Origin: SZUA-229 sp036567985
GTDB lineage: Bacteria > Pseudomonadota > Gammaproteobacteria > SZUA-229
Assembly (NCBI GenBank): GCA_036567985.1
Contig: DATCTK010000016.1
Span: 62,001 to 126,000, forward strand
Reading direction: 5' to 3'
DNA: 64,000 nucleotides
Shown here in pieces: positions 34,006 to 42,884 of this stretch. The notes beneath the pieces are model-generated. The model searched no databases. It saw only the letters and a list, made by a program, of their open reading frames with translations, and had not been told where the DNA came from. The stretch's first letter is position 1. Each line of letters starts with the position of its first letter. The position numbers and the translations under genes were made by a program.

Positions 34006-34509
34006 CTAGAGAACCTTGCTTTTGACCCGCTTCGGGTACTCATAGCCCAGCAACACCCCAGAGGATTGTTCTGCATCCTGCCAGCGGCTCACATCAAACT
34101 GAATAATGCCGACGCTGCAGGTGGGCATATCCTCTAGTACTTCCGCACTGAAAAATTTCAACGCCTCGCTCATCCCCGGATTATGCCCCACCAGCATCAC
34201 CGTATTCTTGCTGGGTGCAATATGCTGCACCAGGTACACAATCGCCCGTAATGAAGCCAGATACAGATCGTGGTAGCTGATCAGATCATGCCCCGGCCTG
34301 AGGCACTGACGGTAGTGTTCCGCTGTCTGCAGGGCACGCAGCGCATCGCTGCTGATAATCTGGTCGACGGAATAGCCGCACTGTTTCAGATAGGACGCCA
34401 TCAGGGGGGCATCCTGCAGCCCCCGCTGATTTAACGGCCGTTCGAAATCGTTCTCCGCCTGGCTGTTCCAGTCAGATTTGGCATGTCTTGCCAGCAACAG
34501 GGTTTTCAT
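34006..34509 (-). CDS. sixA: SixA-family histidine phosphatase
   Basis: A 167-residue member of the phosphoglycerate-mutase-like histidine phosphatases. The catalytic motif is LLARHAKSDW (Arg8, His9), and the second His is in MLVGHNPGMSEAL. Short length and the SDALRALQTAEHY segment fit SixA, which dephosphorylates phosphohistidine proteins. In E. coli the target is the nitrogen phosphotransferase protein NPr. The start at 34509 is used as the first Met of the core fold. Single minus-strand gene. Confidence 0.87.
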   Translation of the reverse strand: MKTLLLARHAKSDWNSQAENDFERPLNQRGLQDAPLMASYLKQCGYSVDQIISSDALRALQTAEHYRQCLRPGHDLISYHDLYLASLRAIVYLVQHIAPSKNTVMLVGHNPGMSEALKFFSAEVLEDMPTCSVGIIQFDVSRWQDAEQSSGVLLGYEYPKRVKSKVL

Positions 34510-35044
34510 ACAGACACCAACCACCTTCTGTATCTATGGTATTAATTATTTTCACTAGCGTGAGCCCTGCCACAAGCATAGCTGACTCGGGCAATTTCGT
34601 CTGCAATTGAACGGCAGAGACAGCAATTGCGCTGATAAAAACAGCTCGTCTGTAACCACTCGTCTAAATAATCACCGCTCATTATCAACCTGATCAAATA
34701 TCAAGCAATAACAAAATAGCACCCGCATGGTAAGGCGGCATTAATAGATTCAGTGATTTCATAAACTTAGCTATCACAGCATCACAGTCAGTAAAATCAC
34801 TGAACCTTGCAATCGGCAGGATTGTCACACTATTAAGTGTAGTAATTACCTCAATAAGATTTTTAAATTATAAATAGCCTGCCGAAGGCTTTATATATTA
34901 AGCAGGGAATCAATGTTTTAGTCACTATTTTCGAGCCCCAATTTTTCAGTCAATGCCAGAGGAGATAGAAACCCAACCAATCCTGCCCTGATTTTTATTT
35001 TTATATAAGGCAGATAAAAATCAACACTATATAGGAGCGTATTC
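34510..35044. other. Gene-free region with an 11-bp inverted repeat
   Basis: A 535-bp AT-rich gap between divergent sixA and the attachment-type gene. TTCAGTGATTT at 34749-34759 and AAATCACTGAA at 34794-34804 form a perfect 11-bp inverted repeat 34 bp apart. A shorter hairpin with an AGCCT/AGGCT stem lies at 34870-34896 in AT-rich sequence. No open frame or RNA gene is supported. A small RNA or regulator site is possible but unproven. Confidence 0.5.
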
Positions 35045-35473
35045 ATGTCAAAAACCTGGGTTGTGGTTGCAGAAAGCAGCCGTGCAAAAATATTCCAAGT
35101 TGAAAAAAATGAATCACATCAATCACTCAAAGAGCTGGAAGGTTTTACCCACTCCACCAGTCGCAGCCATAAAAATCAGCTCAGTGGCAGCCAGCAGAAA
35201 GACAGCCGGGATTCACAGTTAACCGATAGCCTGGACAGCCACAAGGATCACGAACGCGGCGAATTTGCCCGCAGTCTCGGACAACATCTAAATAATGCAC
35301 GCAGCAAGGGTCTATTTAAAAAACTGATTCTGATGTCACCTCCCAGATTCCTGGGTGACCTGAGAAAATACCTGGGCCATGAAACCAACAAGTTTGTGGT
35401 ATCCGCCATCGACAAAAACCTGGTGCGCCACAATATACAGGACATACAGGCGCACATTCCAGCCAGGTACTAG
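35045..35473 (+). CDS. Host-attachment-family protein (eRF1-like fold)
   Basis: A 142-residue protein that matches the family named for attachment to host cells in Agrobacterium. It has TWVVVAESSRAKIFQVEKN at the start, the charged middle SHKDHERGEFARSLGQHLNNA, and LILMSPPRFLGDLRKYLG then VSAIDKNLVRH at the end. The fold resembles a domain of eRF1/Dom34. No signal peptide, so it is cytoplasmic, and the family name is probably misleading in a free-living bacterium. AGGAG ribosome site; own terminator. Confidence 0.87.
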   Translation: MSKTWVVVAESSRAKIFQVEKNESHQSLKELEGFTHSTSRSHKNQLSGSQQKDSRDSQLTDSLDSHKDHERGEFARSLGQHLNNARSKGLFKKLILMSPPRFLGDLRKYLGHETNKFVVSAIDKNLVRHNIQDIQAHIPARY

Positions 35474-35494
35474 AGCCATTAATCGATACTCAAC

Positions 35495-35526
35495 AAAAAT
35501 ACCGGTTTAACTAAACCGGTATTTTT
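35495..35526 (+). terminator. Terminator after the host-attachment-family gene
   Basis: AAAAATACCGGTT pairs with AACCGGTATTTTT around a short AT loop 22 bp after the stop. The arm ends in five T followed by CATTTTT. Confidence 0.82.
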
Positions 35527-35549
35527 CATTTTTGGCTGATACCTGGTTT

Positions 35550-35658
35550 AAAAAGAAAACGCGAACAACGCAAAATCCGCGAATGAACGCCAACGCTTAA
35601 AAACATAAGGCATTATCGCGTTTATTTGCGTTGTTAGCGTTCATTCGCGTTTTCTTTT
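35550..35658. repeat. AACGC palindrome, subtype A, copy 2
   Basis: Arms at 35550-35596 and about 35617-35658 with outer ends AAAAAGAAAACGCGAA and its complement, spacer ~20 bp. It sits between two convergent terminators (35495-35526 and 35697-35733), so it is outside both transcripts if they terminate. Confidence 0.9.
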
Positions 35659-35696
35659 GCTTATGACTAACAACATCCGACGAAAGACGAGTACAT

Positions 35697-35733
35697 AAAA
35701 AAGCCCCGCAGCCTAAGGCTCAGGGGCTTTTTA
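35697..35733 (-). terminator. Terminator after adk
   Basis: On the minus strand AAAAAGCCCCTGAGCC pairs with GGCTGCGGGGCTTTTTT around a TTA loop with one mismatch, ending in a T run. It lies 38 bp after the adk stop. Confidence 0.88.
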
Positions 35734-35770
35734 CAAACTGCATTGACTAACCCTGAAGCGGGTCAATTAA

Positions 35771-36421
35771 TCAGGCAGCTTTTTCTTTCAGGCGTTGCTG
35801 AATTGCATCGATCACCGCATCACTGGATGTCGCATCTACAGTCAGCATAATGCCTTCTTTTTCATAGAAGCCGGCCAGTGGCGCGGTTTGTTCGTTGAAT
35901 ACATCCAGGCGATTGCTGATGGCTTCTTCGGTTTCGTCATCACGCTGCACTACTGAACCGCCGCATTTATCACAAACACCTTCCACCTTGGGTGGATTGG
36001 ATTTTACATTGTAAATTTCACCGCAATCGGTGCAGGTGCGACGCGTGGTGAGGCGATCCAGAATCACATCACGGGGCACTTCAATATTCACCACCATGTC
36101 CAGCTCTTCACCCATATCGGCGAGCATCACTTTCAGCGCTTCCGCCTGGGGAATGGTGCGTGGGAAACCGTCCAGCAGATAGCCGTTTTTACAATCGTCT
36201 TCTTTCAGGCGCTCCGCCATTATGCCCATAATCAGGTCATCGGACACCAGCTCACCGGCTTTCATCGCCGCCTGGGCTTTTTTACCCAGCTCGGTACCGG
36301 CAGCAACCGCCGCCCGTAAAATGTCCCCGGTGGAAATCTGTACGGATCCATCCATCTTGGTCAACAGCTTGGCAACCGTGCCCTTACCCGCGCCAGGTGC
36401 GCCTAATAGAATTAATTTCAT
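35771..36421 (-). CDS. adk: Adenylate kinase with zinc-type LID
   Basis: A 216-residue kinase balancing AMP, ADP and ATP. The P-loop is GAPGAGKGT at residues 7-15, and DGFPRTIPQAEAL is the family signature. The LID domain has four cysteines (CTDCGEIYN and CDKCGG), so it should bind a structural zinc. E. coli Adk instead has a hydrogen-bonded LID. One unusual point is TVAKLLTKMDGSVQIS near the N-terminus, slightly different from the usual FI..KYGIPQIS. Monocistronic, with GAGGAG upstream. Confidence 0.96.
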   Translation of the reverse strand: MKLILLGAPGAGKGTVAKLLTKMDGSVQISTGDILRAAVAAGTELGKKAQAAMKAGELVSDDLIMGIMAERLKEDDCKNGYLLDGFPRTIPQAEALKVMLADMGEELDMVVNIEVPRDVILDRLTTRRTCTDCGEIYNVKSNPPKVEGVCDKCGGSVVQRDDETEEAISNRLDVFNEQTAPLAGFYEKEGIMLTVDATSSDAVIDAIQQRLKEKAA

Positions 36422-36617
36422 GTGTGCTCCTCATTTGATCGTTATATCGATAACCGGTGATACATTGCATAACACCGGCTGACTTATCGTGTCAGGCCAT
36501 CATATACCAGATTCAAACAAAGCTCGGACTGGAAAACTTTATTCCATCATAAATTATTTTGAGGTCACACAGAGGCAACAAGCAGGCGTCTATTGCCATC
36601 CGGCGACGCCAAACCTG

Positions 36618-36899
36618 TCAGCGGGGCAACTCATCGGATATATGGTCGCACATGGTATCGGCCAGCGCCTGCTTATCGGCGGGCTTCAGCTTGCGGATAT
36701 AATGTTCCCGCTCCGCCGCCTCGGAGCGGTCTGCACACAGCTCGAAATACACCATCTGCAGCGGACGCCGACTGCGGGTGTACCTGGCTGCCAGCCGGTC
36801 ATTATGATTATGCTCCTGCAGGCGCCGCTCAGGCGCCGTGGTAATACCGGTATAGAAGGTATTATCCGCGCAACGTAAAAGATAGACGTACCAGCTCAT
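36618..36899 (-). CDS. GIY-YIG domain protein (YhbQ-like)
   Basis: A 93-residue single-domain GIY-YIG protein. WYVYLLRCADNTFYTGIT contains the two halves of the motif (VYLL and YTGIT), and RRLQEHN and REHYIRKLKPADKQAL complete the fold with the Arg and Glu usual in the catalytic site. Family members act on DNA ends or are of unknown role. It lies 17 bp after efpL on the same strand, so the two are probably cotranscribed. Confidence 0.88.
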   Translation of the reverse strand: MSWYVYLLRCADNTFYTGITTAPERRLQEHNHNDRLAARYTRSRRPLQMVYFELCADRSEAAEREHYIRKLKPADKQALADTMCDHISDELPR

Positions 36900-36916
36900 T
36901 AAACCAGGTCCTGAAA

Positions 36917-37480
36917 CTAAGCCCTGGAAATAAATTCCTGGGTTTCGGTATTGACCTTGATGGTCTCACCCGCCAGCAGATATTCCGGCACCTGTACCAC
37001 CAACCCGGTGCTCAGGGTGGCCGGTTTGGTGCGCGCCGATGAGGAGGCCGCCTTAAGCGCCGGTGTGGTTTCCTCGATCAGCAGACTCACCGTGGATGGC
37101 AGCTCAATCGCCATCACCTGGTCTTCCACCACCAGCGCATTGATACCGTCCATGCCTTCCACGATAAACAGCAACTCATCGGCCATATCCTCGTCGGACA
37201 GGGTGTGCTGCTCGTAGCTTTCCACATCCATAAATACCCAGCCATTGCCTTCACGATACAGTGGCTGCACGCTGCGGCGGGCCACATCGATCACATCCAC
37301 CACCTCGTCGCCCTTGAAGGCATGCTCGAACTTCTGTTTTGTGACCAGCACCTGCCCCTTCACTTTATACAGGGTATTGCCGCTGCGGGAACAGGCGGTC
37401 TGTACGTGCAGGCTTTTAATCACAATGTTCTGCCCGTTGTAATGGATAAAGGTGCCACGTTTGATTTCATTCGCTTTCAT
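36917..37480 (-). CDS. yeiP: Elongation factor P-like protein EfpL (YeiP)
   Basis: A 187-residue three-domain EF-P paralogue. The C-terminal block SARTKPATLSTGLVVQVPEYLLAGETIKV is near identical to E. coli YeiP/EfpL. Loop I reads QTACSRSGNTLYK, with Arg in the place of the modified Lys of canonical EF-P and the same loop length as E. coli EfpL. EfpL helps ribosomes through proline-rich and related stalling motifs without a lysine modification. It is divergent from rapA and precedes the GIY-YIG gene. Confidence 0.93.
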   Translation of the reverse strand: MKANEIKRGTFIHYNGQNIVIKSLHVQTACSRSGNTLYKVKGQVLVTKQKFEHAFKGDEVVDVIDVARRSVQPLYREGNGWVFMDVESYEQHTLSDEDMADELLFIVEGMDGINALVVEDQVMAIELPSTVSLLIEETTPALKAASSSARTKPATLSTGLVVQVPEYLLAGETIKVNTETQEFISRA

Positions 37481-37521
37481 CTAGGATACCTGGAGGTCTG
37501 ATACTGCTGTAAATTGTGGCG

Positions 37522-37527
37522 TATAAT
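37522..37527 (+). promoter_or_regulatory. Candidate -10 for rapA
   Basis: A consensus TATAAT between the divergent efpL and rapA genes. A start about 7 bp downstream excludes the first in-frame start at 37516 and supports the GTG at 37558. No convincing -35 is visible. Confidence 0.45.
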
Positions 37528-37557
37528 ACCCGCATTTTTGCGGCGGATGTAAAAACT

Positions 37558-40395
37558 GTGAGTGAATTTGTAGCGGGTCAACGCTGGATTAATGATGCCG
37601 AGCTGAGCATGGGCCTGGGCACCGTGCTGGCGGTGGAGCACCGTACCGTCAGCATTATTTTCCATGCCATCGGGGAAACCCGCACCTACGCCAGGGAAAG
37701 CGCCCCGCTCACCCGAATTCGCTTTAATTCAGGGGACCAGATCACCGATATTCACAAGCGCAAGCTGACTATCCTGGATGTCCGCGAAAACCAGGGCTTG
37801 CTGAGCTACCAGGTGGTGAACGAGTCCGGCGACAGCGAATGGCTGGAAGAGCGTGACCTGGACACCTCGATTCGCCTGAATAAGCCGCTGGATCGCCTGC
37901 TCAGCGGACAGATTGATGATAATCGCTGGTTTTCACTGCGCCACCAGGGCTGGCAGAGCCTGCTGAAGAATTTTGCCAGCGGCATCACCGGCCTGACCGG
38001 CGCACGCACCAGCCTGATACCACACCAGCTGTACATTGCCAATGAAGTGGCGCGACGCTATGCACCCCGGGTGCTGCTGGCGGATGAAGTCGGCCTGGGC
38101 AAAACCATTGAAGCCGGCATGATCCTGCACCAGCAGCTGAGCACCGGCCGCGCCAGTCGGGTACTGATTATTGTGCCGGAGCCACTGATCAACCAGTGGC
38201 TGGTGGAACTGCTGCGCCGCTTTAACCTGTTTTTTAATATCTATGATGAAGAGCGCTGTGAGGCCATCACCCAGAGCAGCGACTTCAGCAACCCGTTTAT
38301 GGCAGAACAGCAGATACTCTGCAGCCTCGATCTGTTCACACAGAATGCCGAGCGCTTTGCCCAGGTGATCGATGCCCCCTGGGACCTGCTGATTATTGAC
38401 GAGGCCCACCATTTGCAATGGAGCCCGCAGCAGGTGAGCGAGGAATACCGCCTGGTTGAACAGCTCGCCGCACAGAGCAAGGGGCTGTTGCTGCTAACCG
38501 CCACCCCCGAACAGTTTGGCAAGCAGAGCCATTTTGCCCGTCTACGCCTGCTGGATGCGGATCGCTTTAATGATTACGACAGCTTTATCCAGCAGGAAAG
38601 CCATTACCAGCAGATTGCTGAACTGATCGAACGGCTCGGTGCGGACCAGCCCCTGAACCAGCCGCAACTGGATTTGCTCAGACGCTACCACAATGAACTG
38701 GATGACAGCGCCCTGCTGGCCGGCACGCTGAGCCCACAGGCAAAAACCCGTTTAATTAATCACCTGCTGGACTGCCACGGCACCGGTCGTGTGCTGTTCA
38801 GGAATACTCGAGCGGCGATCCAGGGGTTTCCCGAACGTCAGCTTACGGATTACCCCCTGGAGTTACCCGCTGACCATGCAGGCGCGCTGCAGGCAGAAAC
38901 CGATATCACACGCCATCTGTATCCTGAACAGTTAATCGGCCAGGGCTGGACTCGACAGGACCCTCGCATCAACTGGCTGGTGTCGATGCTTGATCAGTAC
39001 CCGCAGGACAAACTGTTGCTGATCTGTCATTACGCCTCCACCGCGGTTGAGCTGTCCCGTGCGCTGAAAGAAAAATACGCCATTGCCTCGTCGGTGTTTC
39101 ATGAACAGCTGAGCATTGTCGAGCGGGATAAACGCGCCGCCGATTTTGCCGACAACGAAAGTGGTGTACAGCTACTGATCTGTTCGGAAATCGGCAGTGA
39201 AGGTCGCAATTTCCAGTTTGCCCGGCACCTGCTTTTATTTGACCTGCCACTCAACCCGGATTTACTGGAACAGCGCATCGGGCGACTGGATCGCATCGGC
39301 CAACAACACCGTATCCAGATACACGTGCCGTATTTCAAACACACCACGCAAAGCCGTTTATTTACCTGGTATCACCAGGCATTGAATGCATTTAATTCAA
39401 CCTGTCCTGCCGGCGCGCAAATCTATGCCGAACAATATACTAATCTGCTTGTGATGCTGGATACTGCTGCCACAACTGAAAACCGCTTCGATGAATTTGT
39501 GAATCAATGCAGGCAACAACACGATGCACTTAACCAGGCAATGCATGAGGGACGGGATCGACTGCTGGAATACAGTTCCTGTCGCAGGGACATTGCACTG
39601 GATCTGCAAAAGCGCATTGAACAGTTCGAGAAGCAGTCGCAGCTTAAACCGTTTATGCTGGACCTGTTCGACAACTACGGGGTGAATGTAGAGGAACATA
39701 AACCCGGTTCGTTTATTATCACCCCGGCCGAACACATGCTTGGGCAATTCCCGGGACTACATGATGACGGCATGACCATTACATTCGAGCGTGAAGTCGC
39801 GCTGCTGCATGATGACATGCACTTTCTCAGCTGGGACCACCCCATGGTTTTAAATGGCATGGATATGTTGCTGGGCAATGAACTGGGTAATACCTCGGTA
39901 TGCAGTATTCGTCACCCTGAGCTTAAACCCGGCCAGTTATTATTGCAGGCGGTTTATATTCTGCAGCTTGATCCACCGGTGGAATTGCAGCAGGCACTTA
40001 GTCAACAGTCATTACAGCCGCTACCGGTTTTGATTACGCTCAATGAGAAGACTGAGGAAATTGAGCACAGCCTGCACGAAAAACAGATGAAGACGCTGGA
40101 TAAAAATATCTGCAAGCAGGTCATCCAGCTCAAACAGATGGAAATTAAAGAGCTGTTGAATCAGGCTGCCGCAACACTTAAACAGCATGCTGAAGACTAT
40201 CTGGCCATGCATTACCAGGGGCAGCGACTAACCCTGGAAAATGAAATTGATCGCCTGCAACAGTTACAGCAAATCAACCCGCAGGTACGTGATGAGGAAA
40301 TCGAATTTTTCAGTGATCAGCTGCAGGTACTGAGCAGCTCGTTGCACTACCCGGTAAGCCGGCTGGATTCAGTCCGCCTGATAATTACCACCTGA
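37558..40395 (+). CDS. rapA: RapA, RNA polymerase-associated SWI2/SNF2 ATPase
   Basis: A 945-residue Swi2/Snf2 protein that recycles RNA polymerase. N-terminal Tudor-like domains come first (FVAGQRWINDAELSMGLGTV onward). The ATPase lobes have LLADEVGLGKTIEAGMILHQQL (motif I), IIDEAHHL (II), LLLTATPEQ (III), ICSEIGSEGRNFQFA (V) and QRIGRLDRIGQ (VI). The tail ends SRLDSVRLIITT as in E. coli. I take GTG 37558 because the E. coli protein begins at the equivalent FTLGQRWI. The longer frame from 37516 would start before the likely transcription start. Confidence 0.95.
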   Translation: MSEFVAGQRWINDAELSMGLGTVLAVEHRTVSIIFHAIGETRTYARESAPLTRIRFNSGDQITDIHKRKLTILDVRENQGLLSYQVVNESGDSEWLEERDLDTSIRLNKPLDRLLSGQIDDNRWFSLRHQGWQSLLKNFASGITGLTGARTSLIPHQLYIANEVARRYAPRVLLADEVGLGKTIEAGMILHQQLSTGRASRVLIIVPEPLINQWLVELLRRFNLFFNIYDEERCEAITQSSDFSNPFMAEQQILCSLDLFTQNAERFAQVIDAPWDLLIIDEAHHLQWSPQQVSEEYRLVEQLAAQSKGLLLLTATPEQFGKQSHFARLRLLDADRFNDYDSFIQQESHYQQIAELIERLGADQPLNQPQLDLLRRYHNELDDSALLAGTLSPQAKTRLINHLLDCHGTGRVLFRNTRAAIQGFPERQLTDYPLELPADHAGALQAETDITRHLYPEQLIGQGWTRQDPRINWLVSMLDQYPQDKLLLICHYASTAVELSRALKEKYAIASSVFHEQLSIVERDKRAADFADNESGVQLLICSEIGSEGRNFQFARHLLLFDLPLNPDLLEQRIGRLDRIGQQHRIQIHVPYFKHTTQSRLFTWYHQALNAFNSTCPAGAQIYAEQYTNLLVMLDTAATTENRFDEFVNQCRQQHDALNQAMHEGRDRLLEYSSCRRDIALDLQKRIEQFEKQSQLKPFMLDLFDNYGVNVEEHKPGSFIITPAEHMLGQFPGLHDDGMTITFEREVALLHDDMHFLSWDHPMVLNGMDMLLGNELGNTSVCSIRHPELKPGQLLLQAVYILQLDPPVELQQALSQQSLQPLPVLITLNEKTEEIEHSLHEKQMKTLDKNICKQVIQLKQMEIKELLNQAAATLKQHAEDYLAMHYQGQRLTLENEIDRLQQLQQINPQVRDEEIEFFSDQLQVLSSSLHYPVSRLDSVRLIITT

Positions 40396-40401
40396 AGTCA
40401 C

Positions 40402-40944
40402 TCAGCACTGAGTAGCTAACTGACGCAGGGGTTGGCGACACAGCTGGCAGGAATAGATAGCAGCTCCACGGAGTATTTTATTGTGGCGTGTTGTACTCAA
40501 TTCATGTTCACGGCAACCACAGGCGTAACGATGACGCCGCTGCTGTCTCAGTGGCAGCTCGCTGATATCATAGCGACTGGTCACCTCTGCAGGCAGTTTG
40601 AACAGCGTCATTACTTCAGCCCACTCCTTGCCATGGGGCCGGATTTTTCTGCCCCGGGAAAGAACATAGGCGACATAATGCGCCACCTCATGTCCCACCG
40701 TATGCTGCAGGGCGTGATCAAAATAATGGGCAAAAATAATCGGGTTGTAACGAATCCAGTATTCGCTATTACGCCCTGACCGACGGTACACAAACATACC
40801 CGATGACTTGCCACGTAAATCAAATTTAACCGGAATCTCTGCCAGCTTCAGGTCCAGTAATTGATTGGCCTGATCGATATAGAAAGCGGTTTTATCGATG
40901 ACCTGCTGTTGCTGTGATGGGCTCAGGTTAGAAGAATTGAACAT
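40402..40944 (-). CDS. sprT: SprT-family zinc metalloprotease
   Basis: A 180-residue protein with the zinc protease motif HTVGHEVAHYVAYV and a downstream zinc-ribbon-like set, YACGCREHELSTTRHNK and YSCQLCRQPL. This is the SprT-like domain also found in eukaryotic SPRTN. KGKEWAEVM-type sequence (PHGKEWAEVMTLF) lies between. The ATG at 40944 is used since the upstream frame has no similarity. It is convergent with rapA (6 bp gap) and divergent from the EAL-HDOD gene. Confidence 0.9.
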   Translation of the reverse strand: MFNSSNLSPSQQQQVIDKTAFYIDQANQLLDLKLAEIPVKFDLRGKSSGMFVYRRSGRNSEYWIRYNPIIFAHYFDHALQHTVGHEVAHYVAYVLSRGRKIRPHGKEWAEVMTLFKLPAEVTSRYDISELPLRQQRRHRYACGCREHELSTTRHNKILRGAAIYSCQLCRQPLRQLATQC

Positions 40945-41084
40945 AGTATTAACACTGCCCCTGAGCAGTTTTGTATCCGGCACTAAGCAGTGGATAAATC
41001 TGACTGGCTGAGGTGCTGGCGATATATCGACTTGGCATGGAGACATAGTGTATATTACCCGCACCTAAAGTAAACAGGATAACT

Positions 41085-42296
41085 ATGGATCAGCTATTCA
41101 TTGCCCGCCAGCCTATCTATGATCGTGACAAAGGCGTTCTGGGTTACGAACTGCTTTACCGTAGCAGCCTGTTAAACCGCGCAAATATCACCGACGCCGA
41201 CCAGGCCTCCTGTGAAACCATTCTCAACTCCTTTATGCATATCGGCATTGATAATATCGTCGGCAGCGCACTGGCCTTTATCAACCTGCCCCGCGAATTT
41301 ATTGTGAATGACACATTGATGCCTGCCTTCAAGGAACAGGCAGTACTGGAAATCCTCGAAGACATTGAACCGGATGCGGAAATCATTGAAGGCATCAAGC
41401 GCTTCAAGCAGGCAGGTTACCAGATTGCACTGGATGACTTTGTCTATCGAGACGAGCTGATACCCCTGATTGAGCTGGCCGACTATATCAAGCTCGATGT
41501 GATTGATTTATCGAAATCGCAGCTGCAAGAACAACTGATACACCTGAAACCCTACAGGGCCAGGGTGGTTGCAGAGAAAGTCGAAACCCATGAGCTGTAT
41601 GAATTCTGCTACGAGCTGGGCATGGACTATTTCCAGGGTTTTTTCTTCTGCCGTCCGGAAATGCTGCAACAGAAATCACTGCCCAGTAACAAGCTGGTTG
41701 TGCTTAATCTTATTAACAAATTACACGACCCGGATATCAGCTCGGAAGAACTGGAAAACCTGCTGATACAGGACATCACCCTCAGCTATAAACTGCTGCG
41801 TTATATTAACAGTGCAGCCTTCAGCCTGAGACGTGAAATTGATTCAATCAAGGATGCGATTGTTCTGCTGGGCATCAAAAACCTGCGGGAATGGATCAGC
41901 CTGATCATGATGTCCAGGGTGCTCGACAGCAAACCCACTGAACTGATTGTCACCGGCATGATCCGCGGCAAGATGCTGGAACTGCTGGCAGAAAAAATGC
42001 AGCCGGAAATACGCCACCAGATGTTTATTATCGGCCTGTTCTCGGTGCTGGATGCACTGATGGACCAGCCAATGATCGAGTTACTGGACACCGTAATACT
42101 GAGCACACCGATTAAACTGGCCTTACTGGACAAGACCGGGCCCCAGGGTGAGCTTTATCAGTATGTGCTGCAGTATGAACAGTGTGACTGGGATGAAATC
42201 AACCAGCTGGGTGAAAAGCGTGAGCTGTTTATACAGTCCTACCTCGAAGCCGTTCACTGGGCCGACCAGAGTATGAAATCACTGCTGGGTGAATAA
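41085..42296 (+). CDS. EAL-HDOD domain signalling protein (YuxH type)
   Basis: A 403-residue cytoplasmic protein. The EAL domain (about residues 4-200) keeps the residues usually needed for c-di-GMP hydrolysis: Glu in GYELLYR, Asn in FINLP, Glu in LEILED, the DDF pair, Lys in IKLDVID, Glu in VAEKVET and Gln in YFQGFFF. The HDOD domain follows (about 205-400: LLIQDITLSYKLLRYINSA, KDAIVLLGIKNLREWI). Many family members are inactive, so retention is notable. AGGATAAC ribosome site; single gene. Confidence 0.9.
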   Translation: MDQLFIARQPIYDRDKGVLGYELLYRSSLLNRANITDADQASCETILNSFMHIGIDNIVGSALAFINLPREFIVNDTLMPAFKEQAVLEILEDIEPDAEIIEGIKRFKQAGYQIALDDFVYRDELIPLIELADYIKLDVIDLSKSQLQEQLIHLKPYRARVVAEKVETHELYEFCYELGMDYFQGFFFCRPEMLQQKSLPSNKLVVLNLINKLHDPDISSEELENLLIQDITLSYKLLRYINSAAFSLRREIDSIKDAIVLLGIKNLREWISLIMMSRVLDSKPTELIVTGMIRGKMLELLAEKMQPEIRHQMFIIGLFSVLDALMDQPMIELLDTVILSTPIKLALLDKTGPQGELYQYVLQYEQCDWDEINQLGEKRELFIQSYLEAVHWADQSMKSLLGE

Positions 42297-42381
42297 TCTG
42301 CACAAGATCTATCTTGCCAAAGATATCGGAGTCAAGTTCGTTTCCAGTCAGATAAACTCCGACACCTGGAGCTTCACTAAT

Positions 42382-42591
42382 CTATTGCCACTCAATCTTG
42401 AGGTCTTTATGCGACTGTGCGCAGTCACGCAGATAGAGGTTTATAAGACTCTGATATGGGAGGTCTTTTTCTACTGCAAGATTCTTGAAGTATTCAACCG
42501 TATCTTCATCAAGTCTAATCGTTACCTGCTTCTTAAGTTTTTTGGCATATGGATTCTTCACAGATTCTGAAAAGTCATAATTATCACGCAT
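42382..42591 (-). CDS. brnA: BrnA-type antitoxin (ribbon-helix-helix)
   Basis: A 69-residue protein with KKLKKQVTIRLDEDTVEYFKNLAVEKDLPYQSLINLYLRDCA, the BrnA antitoxin pattern with a ribbon-helix-helix DNA-binding region. The ATG at 42591 overlaps the toxin gene's end by 8 bp and has AAGGG 8 bp upstream inside the toxin gene. An in-frame ATG at 42606 is an alternative. It should neutralise BrnT and repress the promoter at 42885-42912. Confidence 0.88.
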   Translation of the reverse strand: MRDNYDFSESVKNPYAKKLKKQVTIRLDEDTVEYFKNLAVEKDLPYQSLINLYLRDCAQSHKDLKIEWQ

Positions 42592-42877
42592 GTCTATACC
42601 CTTCATAAGTCTTTCGTTCACGCTTATCTGCCTTACGCGCAGAAATGATTCGAATCGTCTCACCGTCCCTGACGCAATGACATACGACCAACATACGAGA
42701 ATGAATACTCGTCCCGAGAAGTATGAAGCGATCCTCTACCTCAGAATGGTCCGGATCGGCTATAAGCCGAGCGAACTCATCCGTAAAAGCAGTTTTAGCC
42801 TCGAGAAACGAGACGTTATGCTTCTTGCGATTAGCGGCATCCTTGCGAGGATCCCATGAGAAAGTGAGATGGCTCAT
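42584..42877 (-). CDS. brnT: BrnT-type ribonuclease toxin
   Basis: A 97-residue toxin of the RelE-like BrnT family: HLTFSWDPRKDAANRKKHNVSFLEAKTAF, then SEVEDRFILLGTSIHSRMLVVCH, then TIRIISARKADKRERKTYEGY. I choose the ATG at 42877. The in-frame ATG at 42886 overlaps the -10 box, and still longer starts have no similarity. The toxin-first gene order is normal for brnTA. Expected to cleave RNA until bound by BrnA. Confidence 0.9.
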   Translation of the reverse strand: MSHLTFSWDPRKDAANRKKHNVSFLEAKTAFTDEFARLIADPDHSEVEDRFILLGTSIHSRMLVVCHCVRDGETIRIISARKADKRERKTYEGYRHA

Positions 42878-42884
42878 AAACCAC

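Noticed and set aside
37516..37557. Longer start of rapA
   Set aside because: It overlaps a TATAAT promoter box and adds residues absent from RapA proteins; the GTG at 37558 fits the family.
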